NCBI RefSeq assembly: GCF_019059575.1
Contig: NW_024881626.1
Coordinates: 248,001 to 312,000 of the forward strand
DNA: 64,000 bases
Reading direction: 5' to 3'
Source: Amphibalanus amphitrite
Lineage: Eukaryota; Arthropoda; Thecostraca; Balanomorpha; Balanidae
Shown here: in pieces, positions 21,171-32,639 of the stretch
How the letters are laid out: every line of letters begins with the position of its first letter
How positions within the stretch are numbered: position 1 is the first letter of the stretch
Program-made: the position numbers and the translations under genes
Notes under the pieces: generated by a model
Databases searched by the model: none
Told to the model about the DNA's origin: nothing
The model's input: the letters and a program-made list of their open reading frames with translations, nothing else

Positions 21171-23584
21171 CCGTCGCATGGCGGGGGGGGGGGAAGCAGC
21201 CTCCCTAAGTTTTTTTTTCGCGAATAGCGTAAAAGTTGGTGTCGCGTAGCGCCGCAAAATTTGGCACAACGTCTGGGAATGAGCCTTTTGCCACCTATCC
21301 TGAAAATTTCAGGTGTCAGTCATTTCAGCTCAGGGCACCAGGTCACAAAAACCGGTACAAATCGGTACAAGGTCAGGTTAACCCTCGCCGGCACAGGGGG
21401 GGGGGGCTGATGCAACCCCCCTAAGTTTTTTCGCGAATAACTCGCGTAAAAAGCGGTTGATCGCGACGAAACTTGCAGTACCCTCGCATTGATCAATTTT
21501 ATACCTACCCTGAAAATTTCATGACCCTGACCCCAATGACCTTTGACCTGTGACCTCTTTTCCGTGACCATGTTTGGCCGAAATCGCGATTCGGCGTATG
21601 TCGGCTCGCATTAGCCGCGCGTTTGTAAGCTTTTCGTCGTTTCAAACGTTCAAACATGTGATTTAATGTTGCTCCCATGCATTAGGGTGGGTGTCAAGGT
21701 CACCTGAAGGTCAGGTCAGGTCATTGACCTGTTGTGACCTCGGTTCACTTTTTCGAGTTTTAGATGTTTCTAGGCTAGTTTTTGGAGCTGAAGTCGAATT
21801 TAGCAACCATTTGAACATTTACGAAGTAGTTTTGGTGCCTTCGTAACATGTTACGAAGCTGTCAGAGGCGGATGACAGGTACTACGAATACCCGTCACGA
21901 CCCCTACCGGTTGACCTGACCTGACCTGACCCGACCTGGTCTAAACGCTTGACGGCATCATCTGTGATCAAAACTAACACGATATTCGTGATCAGCACCC
22001 CGGAAAACCCCTTAGCAGCCACGCTTTACGACTTTCTAACAGGTCCCGATATTCCCGATTTTTGGGTCATTGACCTGACCTGGAAGGTCAACCGATGACC
22101 TAGGACCTTAAAATTGGGTATCATTGGCTTTCTCTCGTGACGGGCAACGCGCTCGTTTTTTCCGCGAAGCTCTAGCTCACTCAGGGGCCAAACGCGAGGG
22201 GGGTCGTACCAACCCCCCCCCCCCCGTGCCGTCGAAGGACTCAAAATGGCATGTGCCGGCGAGGGTTAAAATTGGACATATTGAGCGGAAACCGAATGAA
22301 GAGCTTTTCGACGTGAGTGCCGTGGAACGTAGCGCTACCAAATATCAGACACAATTTGAAGCATTCCTTTGACACGTGTCCTGGGAGCATTGAGCTCCGG
22401 TGACCTCAGGTCAAATCCCAAGGTAAAAACCGGTCCATTGTCAAAATGCCTGCGAAAAAAAAACACTATTTCTTTCCATAAAATCTAGAGTTGTTCATCG
22501 ATGTATTCCAACTTGCAGGATATGCTAAGCTCACCGCGTACCATCACATACATCCCGTTTTTTTCTTGATTCGGTTGACTTGAGGTCATATAGAGGTCAT
22601 GACGAAGTCTAAAGAAATTTTCCCGAATGGCTCCAATCGTAAAAACATGAGAGACATATGCTCGATTTCAACGTTTTTGTGTTGTGATCCTTAGTATTCA
22701 TCAAGTTGGTGTTTGCATGCTGCAAGAACACTAAGGTCGGGTCAACTGAGGTCGACGGAGGTCGACTGTCGATTGTCGAATCATGACTCGGTCACGGGAC
22801 ACATGTTATATGGCTCATTCAGGCCATAGATTTTGAAATAAGTGTCGTTTGTGTCATTGGAGGTCATCTTCAGCTTAATAGGTATAGCTGAGGTCAGGTC
22901 ACTTTCGGCTAAAAAGGTCAAATTTTACAGTTGAAAATTTTCAACAAAAAGGATGTCTATTGGATGGTATTTATGCTCAGTAACACGCCAGTACCTTTTT
23001 ATATTGGTGTACGATGTCAAAAACGTACGAACAAATTGATTTGAAAAGTTAATTATAGTGAAATGTTGACTATGACGCGTATACCTTAGCTATTTTCAAC
23101 GATATCGGGCTCAAACTTTATAGTGACATGTTACATAGGCACCACAATTACTTCCTAAATGTTCGAATGGGCGATTCATTCGAAATCAGCTCCAAAAACT
23201 AACTTACAAACATCGAAAAGTAATCTAAGTCAACTATGGTCAATGACTTTGACCTGACCTTCAAGTGACCCATGGCACAAACAGCATCTCACATGTTAAA
23301 ACGTTAATAGCTACAAAAAGACAGAAAACACACGGAATGTGCTTGCTGACATATGCGCTAATCTCGATTCCGGCCTGAATAATCTGAAGAAGCAGGTGAC
23401 TGGTCAAAGGTCATTTGGGTCATGGTCATGACATATTTATGGTATGTACAAAATGAATTCACTTGTAGATGTTGTAAGTTTTGTCGCGATCAGCCACTGT
23501 TTGCACGAGTTATTCGCGAAAAAACGAGGGGGGGGGGGGGGCTTTCGACACACCCCTCAGGCCCCACCTCTCTAAGTGCGAGGG
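21171..23584. mobile_element. TTAA-element family F, split by a nested element
   Basis: Left end CCGTCGCATGGCGGGGGG after a mutated TTAG (21167-21170). Right end ...AAGTGCGAGGG before TTAA 23585-23588, with a G/C hairpin at about 23530-23560. The interior is rich in AGGTCA/TGACCT. It is interrupted at an internal TTAA by the complete element 21382-22265. The pairing of these two ends is inference. Confidence 0.55.
21382..22265. mobile_element. TTAA-element family G (nested)
   Basis: TTAA at 21378-21381 and 22266-22269. Inverted ends CCCTCGCCGGCACA, 14 bp. G/C hairpins sit near both ends (21396-21421 and 22197-22225). Interior AGGTCA/TGACCT clusters occur at about 21690-21750, 21910-21940 and 22070-22105. 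No coding capacity. Confidence 0.85.
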
Positions 23585-23588
23585 TTAA

Positions 23589-24820
23589 TTAAGACATGAC
23601 TAATTCCTGAATGATGGTGCCGTTTCGACCAAGATATCTACTTGGGTACCGATGCGTTCTGGAGCAGCATACAAGCATCACAACTACACTAACATGCATG
23701 ATCATCATTACAAAACACAACAATGCAAGAATGCACGTATACAACCAACGATGATTTAAACGTCCTTCTTACCTGATGGTTGTATCCCAGACTGATATTG
23801 GCTAGTGCCCCAACAATGCCGACGCCAGCATTTTTCTTTCCGAATAGGCCGGTCCTTATGTAATCCTTCCGTGTGTTTCTTCAGGCTCTCTTTGAGACTA
23901 TGAAAAGTACGACCAGTACCTATTGGTACTCACACCTTTCCTTTGAGTTAGACGGATAAACAGGCGCCATGCCTATAGATTCGCCCAAGCAAATAATATG
24001 CTACATGCACAACTGTCTAATCACTGCCATCCGCCGCGTCGGCACACCGGTATCTCCTCACCTTCTCCCCACACGGCCTTGACTCCCCAACTCACACCAT
24101 CACACTACTGCATACGGTGACCGGTCACACGGTGGATCTGAATGCCTACGTTTTCGCGCCAAAGTCTGAAACAACTAACGATTATCATCAGCGTAGAGAT
24201 GTTGAAATTTAGGATTTTAAAGCTTTTAATTTAAACGTTTATATGTGTACTTTAACGCACTTGTCCTTATTGATTGAACAAAGAGCGCACTTTTGATCGT
24301 ATTACCTAATACGAAGTAACGCAATCGAAGTGTGATTCCGGTCCACTGTGCGTTTTCAGGCGCGCTCGATAAAACACCCATGCCTGGAGAAAGTTGGAAG
24401 GGTGATTTTCTGATCCTCCTTACCACAAAATGACCCTAAGCGAAAAAATGCCCGCAGGGCGCTGCCAACGCGTGCCAGCGGCCCTGCTAGTAAGGGCGAA
24501 AATCAACTTAGCGCTACGATGGCTCCTTGGAGACACCTGGAGAAACCTCTGCCGGCAGAAGGGTCAGGTCCCTCGCAGACGGCGCGGCACGGCGGGAGCT
24601 CAGCGGGTGGCCTAGCCGGAAAGAGGATAAAAATAGCCGACTGGCCCGACCCAGCGAGGGGTGACCGAAGGGTGACCAGGAGTGAATGAGGGAGCATACA
24701 CGCGGTACCGAGCAGCCGATAACAGCACCGGACGATTATGAAAGTCATAAGTCAATGCTGTATTTTAGGCGTAAGGAAGCATCCATGTAGACGGGCGGAC
24801 TGTCTCCAGCTCTTCCAAGT
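23589..24820. other. No recognisable gene
   Basis: Non-repetitive-looking sequence with a GC-rich patch at 24440-24660. Short frames on both strands, no domain recognised. Confidence 0.4.
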
Positions 24821-24828
24821 ATTGCTAA

Positions 24829-25211
24829 TAGTGGTGTCAATCGGAACTTGAATCTTCGGAATTCCGATTTTGTCCAATGTCCAATTCGGAATTCGGTTGG
24901 ACAATGACAGCAGGCTTTGGACAACTTTGGACAATCGCTTGCTACACCTCAACATTTTTATAAAGGAATCGTGTTTATCATTGATTGGCTATTAGAAAGC
25001 TCAGCTTTCGATATGATTACCACTTTTGAGCTGGTAACGATACATTAAAAGCAAATTAAATGACGGTGTTGACTTTGAGTGTAAATTACTGCGTAGATGT
25101 CGGACATCTTTGGACAAATGGCTGGCTTGGAAATTTTTGGACGGACGGTCGACGTAAGTATTGGACATTGGACAGACATTGGACATATGTTTTCTGAAAT
25201 TGACATCACTA
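24829..25211. mobile_element. 383-bp hAT-like element with TTGGACA repeats
   Basis: Ends TAGTGGTGTCAA and TTGACATCACTA. Flanking 8-mers ATTGCTAA (24821-24828) and ATTGCTGA (25212-25219) match at 7 of 8. The interior is dominated by TTGGACA-type words in both halves. Confidence 0.75.
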
Positions 25212-25219
25212 ATTGCTGA

Positions 25220-26102
25220 TATCTTGCTCCAACGAGCGTTGGCACGTTGGAAGTTTTATCGACCACTGTATCAGACCCAGGTCGTTCAAGGCCAGGTCAC
25301 CAGGTCACGTCAAGTGACCTTTCCTCAGATAAAGTTCAAAGGCTCGCTTTAGCTACACCGGCTGAACGATCACTTTGAAACTTTCAGCGGTTGATATTAG
25401 TAACAGTATGTATAAAATGCATATCTCGGATTTTTTTATCTGTGACCTGAGGTCATGTCAACTTTGCGACCAATAATGGGAGAAAATTGAAACGCGCCTC
25501 TTTTGGACAAATGTCGTTCAAAACGCTCTCAAACATCGGTTCACAGGTAAACATGACACACTGAACCGGAAAAATGCACCTGTTACCCTTCTGTATGCCC
25601 TTGAGGTCATCTCAGGTCATGAAGGGTCACCACCATTTTTTTTTTACTGTACCTTTTGATAGAGACGTGCTAGAGCGGTAAAAACACGTCAGATGTGTTC
25701 AGCTCGATGATACGGATCGACTGATATGCAGCATGACCCTTTCCGGTCAGGTCATGACCTTGAACTGAGGTCAAATTTTCAAAATGACCTTTCAAGGTGA
25801 ACAAATAGCTCATTCGACGCGTCTCGACGAGAAACACGACGCTGCCAAAAGTAATGTCGTGGCTCAAACTATTGAAATTGACTAAATTTGACCTTTGATG
25901 ACCTTTGAGGACCTGACCTTTGACCTGACGTAAAGAATGACTGAGGTGTTTTCCTCCTTATTTTTGACGCTCTTTCGATTGCCGCTTACCGCGTGTCGTT
26001 AAATGGCCCAGGAGCCGAGTTAGACGGGGGGGGGTGAGAACAGCCCTCACCCCCCCCCCCCCAGCACAAGGCGGAAAGTTCAGGCCACCAGCACGGCGCG
26101 AG
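25220..26102 (+). mobile_element. TTAA-element family B, degenerate copy
   Basis: Collinear with 10126-11301 from the CCAGGTCACCAGGTCAC block through the AGGTCA cluster to the right end ...GGCGCGAG before TTAA 26103-26106. The right-end G/C hairpin lies at about 26024-26062. The left end is missing and there are internal deletions. Confidence 0.65.
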
Positions 26103-26157
26103 TTAAAACACGCTCAAAATTCCATCTCTGCCCCCGGTGATAAGCTGGGTATGTTAA

Positions 26158-27101
26158 CCCTAAAACGCCTAGGGGGGGGGGTTGTATCACCCCCCCCCCC
26201 CCTGAGGTTTTTTTTCGAAGTGCACGCTAAACGGCTTGTCGTAGCGGGCTGAAATTTTCAATACCCTCTGGGGCAACCTTTGCGCATCTTTTGCCGAAAA
26301 AAATTGATCGGGTCATGTCAGGTCACGGAGTTATGACGTCATAAGAGGTACAGCCTCCGGCCGACAGTTACCAAACGTGTGCGCCGAATCCCTAGGTTTT
26401 CTGCCGGTGATACCCACATTGTTTGATGGATCATGATGAAACTTCCCATGCATGTTGGGGCAAGCATTGGCTATCGTGTGGTGCAAGAAAATTGACCGGG
26501 TCAGGTCAGGTCACGGAGCTATGACGTCACAAGAGGAACAGCGTCCGGTACTATTTTTGAAAAGCGCCCGAACCACTATTTTGCTAATTCTTGTCACCTC
26601 AATGGGAATATGCAGCAATATTAGCTTCTATAGGGAGCAAATGGACCTCCCAAATCCGAAAATACAAGCAGATTTCAAAAAATTAAATTTTGATTTTTCG
26701 AATTTCTGCCGCCGACTGTGACCTTGCCGACTTCCGGCGCTCCCAACGCGCCATTTTTAGAGCTAGGGAAACGAAATACATACCAAACGATAGAGAATTG
26801 ATCAAGGAACACGATAGTGAAGGTTTCAAGTCGATATCTCTCACCGTTTTGCCGCAATCGCCGCGGAAAGTTGAAAAAGTCTATTTTTCCGAAAATTTGA
26901 CCTTTGACCGGTCAAAAGTAGGTCAAATGTTGACCTAGGACCAGAAAATATACCACCAATCGCGAGATCTCGTTGAGAGCAATCCGTTGGTTTTTTCCGC
27001 TAAGCTCTACGACCTTCCGTTTCGAAACGACAGGGGGGGGTCGTAACAACCCCCCCCCCCTGGTCGTTCGTGTTATGAGAAATGGCCTGGTCGTGCGAGG
27101 G
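26158..27101 (+). mobile_element. TTAA-element family D, copy 2
   Basis: TTAA at 26154-26157 and 27102-27105. The left end CCCTAAAACGCC is diverged and the right end is ...GTCGTGCGAGGG. G/C hairpins lie at about 26172-26202 and 27033-27060. It shares internal words with 19132-20305. Confidence 0.7.
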
Positions 27102-27414
27102 TTAACGAAAAAAGAAAGGCATTAAGTTTCACTCGTCCAGAAAACAGTCAGACCGACTATATCCCTATTAAGTTGACTCCTAGCCAGAAGGCGGATGCTC
27201 TCCAGAAGATCCTATTTTCTTGTTTCCATTTGTTCGTGGAATACATTCGCTGTGAAAATGAGTTAGTTAGGGATAGTTAATAACCTTATACTGTTGTCAT
27301 GTAACTATATAACTACTGGTGTAGCTTATAACTAGAAAGTGGTTTGTAGTTGTACCCATTGTCACATCTGCTACTCGAAAGGAGCGTATGCATCACCATG
27401 CTGTATATCGAGAG

Positions 27415-27678
27415 CAGTGGTGTCAATTGCAGGCAATTGAGAAACCGATACCAAATCAAATACCAAACAAAATCATTGAAAAATACCAAAAACCAAACCA
27501 CCTTGGGAAATTGAAGGAAATGCCAACTCCTTGCCAAATTTAAATCGTCTAATGCATTAGCAAGGATCCACAATACCAACGAAACATCAATAAGATAATA
27601 ATTAGAACTTGCCAAGTACCACTTGGTATCGGTTTCGTGCGGGTAAATCAATAACTTGGCATCATATTGACATCTCTA
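27415..27678. mobile_element. 264-bp hAT-like element with exact 8-bp duplication
   Basis: Ends CAGTGGTGTCAATTG and TTGACATCTCTA, flanked by ATCGAGAG at 27407-27414 and 27679-27686. The interior is rich in ATACCAAA and CCAAACC words. The ends are related to 24829-25211. Confidence 0.85.
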
Positions 27679-27952
27679 ATCGAGAGTTACAGCTAAACTA
27701 GCCCGCACTACTCCAGGGACGTTTTCGCCTCCTAGTTCTTATCGTCAAATTGTGCCTAAATATTCACGCCTCAACTGAGAAGTATGTGGCTTCCGATTGT
27801 GGAAATTTGGATCGATTTGAAAAGAAATGGGAGATGCTAAATCAGTTGAATGATGCATAAATATGTCTTCGCACAAAAAAGCGAATTGGTGCAGCTGCTA
27901 CGCTCTGCCACGCCCCTAACCCAACCCGGCTAGCCGGAGGCCGGCCCTATAA

Positions 27953-28981
27953 CCCTCGCCGGACCTATTGGTTTTCCACATACGCGCCGGCCGAGGGGGG
28001 GGGGCGGGTACGACCCCCCCCTCGCCGTTTCGCCCCTGGTGGAGCTAGCGCGTCGCGGAAAAAAACGAGCGTGTGCGCCGTTACGAGACGCAGAGATTGG
28101 TACCCGATTTTAAGGTCCTAGGTCAACCGGTGACCTCTGAGGTCAGGTCAAGTGCCCCAAGGTACGGTTCAGTTTTTGGTGAATAACTTCGCAAAAAACG
28201 GCCGCAGAGCGCCGATTTTGGCAGCATCGTGTTCGCCTCGCTCAGGCGCGTCGAATGATATACTTTTTGTCCGGGTCAGGTCAACTTCGGGTTTTGACCT
28301 CAGGTCAAGGTCAGGTCAGCACCCCCAGGTCACGAAGCTGGTTGAAAGAGGTCATGTCGCATATCATTCGATTCGGCAGGTCTTCCTGAGTCCATTGGTG
28401 GCTTTCCCGACTCGCTAGCTCAATTTGATCAAGAGTTATTGACAAAAAACTAATATGACCTTGATGACGTCATAAATGACGTCACGCAAGGTCAACATTG
28501 CAAAAGTGACGCATCTAACCTTGCAAGGAGTGCATCAAATCACGATTCTGTGTGCTTGAGATAGTTGGAGATCGTTCCCGGCGCCAGAATAGCAGTTTTC
28601 ATTTTTCCCCATTGACTTATAATGGTGAGGTCACGAAAATGACCTGACCTCATATGACCTTAAGGAAAAATCCGAGATATAGAAGTTGTGGGACTCATAA
28701 TGGATACTAGATCCTGCAAGTTTCATTTCCCTGTGACATCTCCTCTGGCAGTGAGGGCGTTGCGAAGTTGCGACATCTGAAGACCGTGCAGAGGTTCACT
28801 TATGACGTCATAGGTCAGTGACCTGACCTGACCCAAAAATGCGGTTGGTGTCAAAAGATCCGGCTTGAATCAAAGGTCAGGTATGCCAAGTTTCAGCTCT
28901 CTGTCGCCAGCGTGTTCGGAGCTATCGCGAAAAAACCCTATGGGGGGGGCGGCACCCGCCCCCCCCCTCGGCCGGCGAGGG
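27953..28981 (+). mobile_element. TTAA-type element family E, copy 1, flanked by ATAA
   Basis: Ends CCCTCGCCGGACC and ...CGGCCGGCGAGGG. G/C hairpins lie at about 27993-28022 and 28940-28968. The flanking tetramer is ATAA on both sides (27949-27952, 28982-28985) rather than TTAA. The interior carries AGGTCA/TGACCT clusters and the CATTGACTTATAATGG block shared with families B and C. No coding capacity. Confidence 0.8.
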
Positions 28982-29025
28982 ATAAAGGGTCGGCCGGCCG
29001 GCCGGCCGGGAGCGCGGCTCGCCAC

Positions 29026-29326
29026 CAGGGCTGCGGAGTCGGAGTCGGAGTCGGAGTCGAAGTCGGTCGGAGTCGACAGTTGTGACCTGAGTCGGAGTCG
29101 GAGTCGGAGTCGATATCGGAAACCCCAGCCGGAGTCGGAGTCGGAGTCACCGAAAATCTGTCGACTCCGCAGCCCTGCCAGGTGTGCGGAGTCGGAGTCG
29201 GGAGTTGGAGTCGATCGGAGTTGACATTTCTGCCCGGAGTCGGAGTCGGAGTCGGAGTTGGTTTTTGAAAGTCGGAGTCGGAGTCGGAGTCGGAGTCGCC
29301 GTAAATCCATCGACTCCGCAGCCCTG
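29026..29326. mobile_element. hAT-like element made largely of GGAGTC repeats
   Basis: Ends CAGGGCTGCGGAGTCG and CGACTCCGCAGCCCTG, flanked by exact 8-bp CTCGCCAC (29018-29025, 29327-29334). An internal GACTCCGCAGCCCTG at about 29164-29178 suggests two units joined or nested. The GGAGTC array produces Ser/Asp- and Arg/Ser-rich open frames that are not genes. Confidence 0.85.
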
Positions 29327-29334
29327 CTCGCCAC

Positions 29335-30187
29335 CCTATCAGGGTGACGGGTCGCGGGCCCGGCCGGCGGCCTGGGGCATCGCCCCAGCGAGGAAGGGCA
29401 GATGTGTAATTCGTGGGGCGATGCGGGGCGGGGCAGGGTAAAAGATGTATGTGGAAGGTGTGGAAAATGTGAGGGAAAAATGTACAAATGAAAGTATGCG
29501 TTATTGAAAATAAATGAAAAAAAAAAACCTTAAAAATATTCACGCGTTTTTTAAGGAAATAGTTCAAAATTTTAACATGGGACTTTGAACTGGAATAGTA
29601 GCATCGTAGCTGAAGCTGAGACAAGCACAAATCAGGAGCTTTTATGCCCTAACGATCACCCTAAGCAAATGTATTCCATTTCTCGTCCCGAAAAAGTGCC
29701 TTGCTGAGGAATGCGTGCCTTGCTGAGGAATGCGTGCCTTGCTGAGGAATGCAGCCCGTGTCATCGTCAGTCAATCAGCATGCTGCTTACAGCCAATGGG
29801 TTTGAACTACGCAATAAACACCCTCTAACCTCGAACTGCCCCGGTTGTTTTTCCATAGAAAAACACAATTCAAACGAAAAGTGTTTGTCTATTTCAAACA
29901 ACCATTCTCATCAGTCAAGGGACACAGGTCTGTAGGTTTAAACTTTATGAGCTATATGACTTTCTCCGGCGCACAGGACAGCTTTGAACGCGTGCAGGTG
30001 CAGCAGGCTCCATTTGGATGTACGGCCGGTGTCCGCCGCCCGGTCCGTTGCAGGGTGAGGCCCTCTCACCCGCCCGCGGGGCACGCGGCACGTGAGACAG
30101 GGGGCGCTGCCTGCGCCGGCCGCAGCTCGCAGCCCGGACAGGGGAGTCTCGGCCACAGTAGCTGGGACTGATCGGGAGCGCCGCACG
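29335..30187. other. Mixed sequence upstream of a possible exon
   Basis: A dispersed-repeat segment at about 29555-29755 matches 59095-59240 (shared TTTCTCGTCCCGAAAAAG and AATCAGGAGCTTTTA). It is followed by three GTGCCTTGCTGAGGAATGC units at about 29695-29750. From 29940 the DNA becomes GC-rich. Confidence 0.5.
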
Positions 30188-30336
30188 ATGGGGAAACTGT
30201 GTCTGGCCGCCGACTGGGAGGACATGGGGCAGCTGAGGATGGACGCCGCCGCCGCCATGAGGTTCGCTGACTGGGAGGAGCCCGACAGGCGGGATCACGG
30301 ACCGCAACAGGTCGACCGGGAGCCCGGCGCACAACA
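30188..30336 (+). CDS. Possible first coding exon of a host gene
   Basis: In a GC-rich segment, an ATG at 30188 with A at -3 and G at +4 opens a frame beginning MGKLCLAADWEDMGQLRM. The frame runs to a good splice donor, GTGAGT, at 30337. The GC-rich upstream stretch would suit a promoter or 5' UTR. I recognise no domain and cannot identify a following exon in the window, because the next 350 bases become AT-rich and then a tandem duplication begins. It could equally be chance in GC-rich DNA. No function is proposed. Confidence 0.22.
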
Positions 30337-30690
30337 GTGAGTGATGCGTACTAACTTGGTACTAACCGCTTTGCACAGGCACAGTACTGCCAGGAATAGA
30401 CATAAAACTGGCAGATGTAACAAGGCGTTGTTGCCGCGTATTTGTAGGTATGTTCAATCGGCGTAGCCGTAGCCTCTTGCACTTTGCACACACGATAGCG
30501 ATGCATAAATTACAATGCACAACCCTCGTCTCACTGCCTGCTAGGTGTTCTTTTTCGTCAAAAACCGCGGGTAGCTAGCTCACAGGCTTGCTACCAGTTA
30601 CTCGGATTTCGGAAACGATTACACAAATAGGAGTATCGTTAGTCGTTACAATAATAGGGTATCGTCCCGATAACAAATAGGGTAAATATA

Positions 30691-31144
30691 AGCGGCCCTT
30701 CCGTATTTACGATTCACCCCCTCCACTTTCTAGTGAAATGGAAAGAAATGTGAATACTTCAAAACATGCAGACAAATCCTCTTTCTCCATGAATAGCCTC
30801 TCTTTCCTCCGTGAAACCGTTGAAACGGAGACTTGTCGCCGACCTAGATCCGTTTCTACATACTCCGTTTTCCACTCTTCTACCGACCAGGTTTTCCGTT
30901 TCGTGCAAATCTGAAGGCTCTGGGCTTGCTGATTTTCGTTAATTTGGGCCGAACCAAGAGTCAAGCGCCTTCAGTTCAAGAGTCAAGAGTGTCCCTTCCT
31001 AGTCCCTTATTAATGGACAACATTATCCGAATGGTCCTAATGAATAAGACTTTTGGTCAGCTGTTTCTCCGCAGAATGGTCAGACTTCCCAGGTGCTTTC
31101 TTCATGACGATCTTGGCGACGGTTGAGACGCAGGAGGACCATTA
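30691..31144. repeat. Tandem duplication, unit 1 (empty TTAA site)
   Basis: A 454-bp unit starting AGCGGCCCTTCCGTATTT that is repeated directly at 31145. It contains TTAATGGACAAC with an uninterrupted TTAA at 31010-31013, the exact position at which unit 2 carries a family A element. Confidence 0.92.
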
Positions 31145-32526
31145 AGCGGCCCTTCCGTATTTGCGATTCAACCCCCTCCACTTTCTAGTGAAATGGAAAG
31201 AAATGTGAATACTTCAAAACATGCAGACAAATCCTCTTTCTCCATGAATCGCCTCTCTTTCCTCCGTGAAACCGTTGAAACGGAGACTTATCGCCGACCT
31301 AGACCCGTTGGCCGTTTCTACATACTCCGTTTTCCACTCTTCTACCGACCAGGCAGGTTTTCCGTTTCGTGCAAATCTGAAGGCTCTGGGCTTGCTGATT
31401 TTCGTTAATTTGGGCCGAACCAAGAGCCAAGCGCCTTCAGTTCAAGAGTCAAGAGTGACCCTCCCTAGTCCCTTATTAACCCTCGCCCGCACATGCCATT
31501 TTCCCATCCTAGAACGCACATGGGGGGGTTGCCACCCCCCCCCCGGCGCCATTTCGTTCCTGTTGGAGATAGAGCTTAGCGGTAAGGACCACAAAGATTC
31601 TTTGGGAAGAGACAAATCCAATGATACCCAGTTTTACCTTCTCAGGTCAGTCATTGACCTTCCAGGTCAGGTCAAACTAAGAAATGTTGCTGTTTTGGGT
31701 CACCGTTGGATATCAAGTGCGCTGCTTATCATATACCGATGACGATGCCGTTTTCTGGTGCCAAGCCAGTTAGAACCTCTTTGTCACACTACCCGACCAG
31801 GTTTTTGCTGCTGAGGTCATTTCAGGTCAAGTTAGGTCAAGGTCAATTATATGTGTTTGTATGTCTGTGTGTGTCTGTGTGTATACTGATGTGTGCACCG
31901 ATTGTTTATGTGTCCATATTACATGAAATCATGATCTGAGAAGCTTTTACCAAAAATGCAGTCAAAAAAACTTCACAAAAAGTAAATTCCGCTTGCCTAA
32001 AACGCAATTATCTTAGATGACCTAGGTTGACCTTGACCTTGACCTTGACATCTGTACATCGTCGAACAACATGTTCCGTGATAGGTGGGAGGTAAGACTG
32101 GCAAAAAAGGCCGAAATCAAGGTGTCAAAAGCTCACAAGGCCCATAGCCAACGCAAGATGTTGAGAATTGGCCATTTGGGTCATGATATGACCTGAAAAA
32201 CAAAGCCATATCTCCGAAACCAAAAACCACAGAAACTTGAAATTTTCAGTGGACATCAAGAAAGGATTGAGGACCAGCTATATGAAAAATCAGCCTTCTA
32301 GCTCTAAAAATGTTGAGTGCAGAGCAGAAAGACTACCTGGGGGTGGTGGTAACCACCCCACCCACCCCCCCCCCCCCCATGTGCGGGCGAGGGTTAATGG
32401 ACAACATTATCCGAATGGTCCTAATGAATAAAACTTTTGATCAGCTGTTTCTCCGCAGAATGGTTGGACTTCCTAGGTGCTTTCTTCATGACGATCTTGG
32501 CGACGGTTGAGACGCAGGAGGACCAT
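31145..32526. repeat. Tandem duplication, unit 2 (filled TTAA site)
   Basis: The second unit, split into 31145-31479 and 32394-32526 by the family A element, ends GACGCAGGAGGACCAT like unit 1. A few substitutions and small indels separate it from unit 1. Confidence 0.92.
31480..32393 (+). mobile_element. TTAA-element family A, copy 3 (complete)
   Basis: 914 bp, ends CCCTCGCCCGCACATG in perfect inverted orientation, TTAA at 31476-31479 and 32394-32397. Close to 15835-16735 throughout. Insertion into unit 2 of a tandem duplication gives a direct empty-site comparison with unit 1. Confidence 0.95.
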
Positions 32527-32639
32527 CCTAATCGGGGCTTATACCTACGTGACGCTACTTGTCCCTAAACTTCTTCTACCAGCGCTTGTTGGTGAAAACG
32601 GGGGCTTAAAGTGAAGCAGCCGTCTATAGAAAGTGATGA

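Noticed and set aside
28870..29630. Minus-strand frames of 205-230 residues rich in Ser-Asp and Thr-Pro
   Set aside because: They are translations of the GGAGTC repeat in a hAT-like element and are open in several frames at once.
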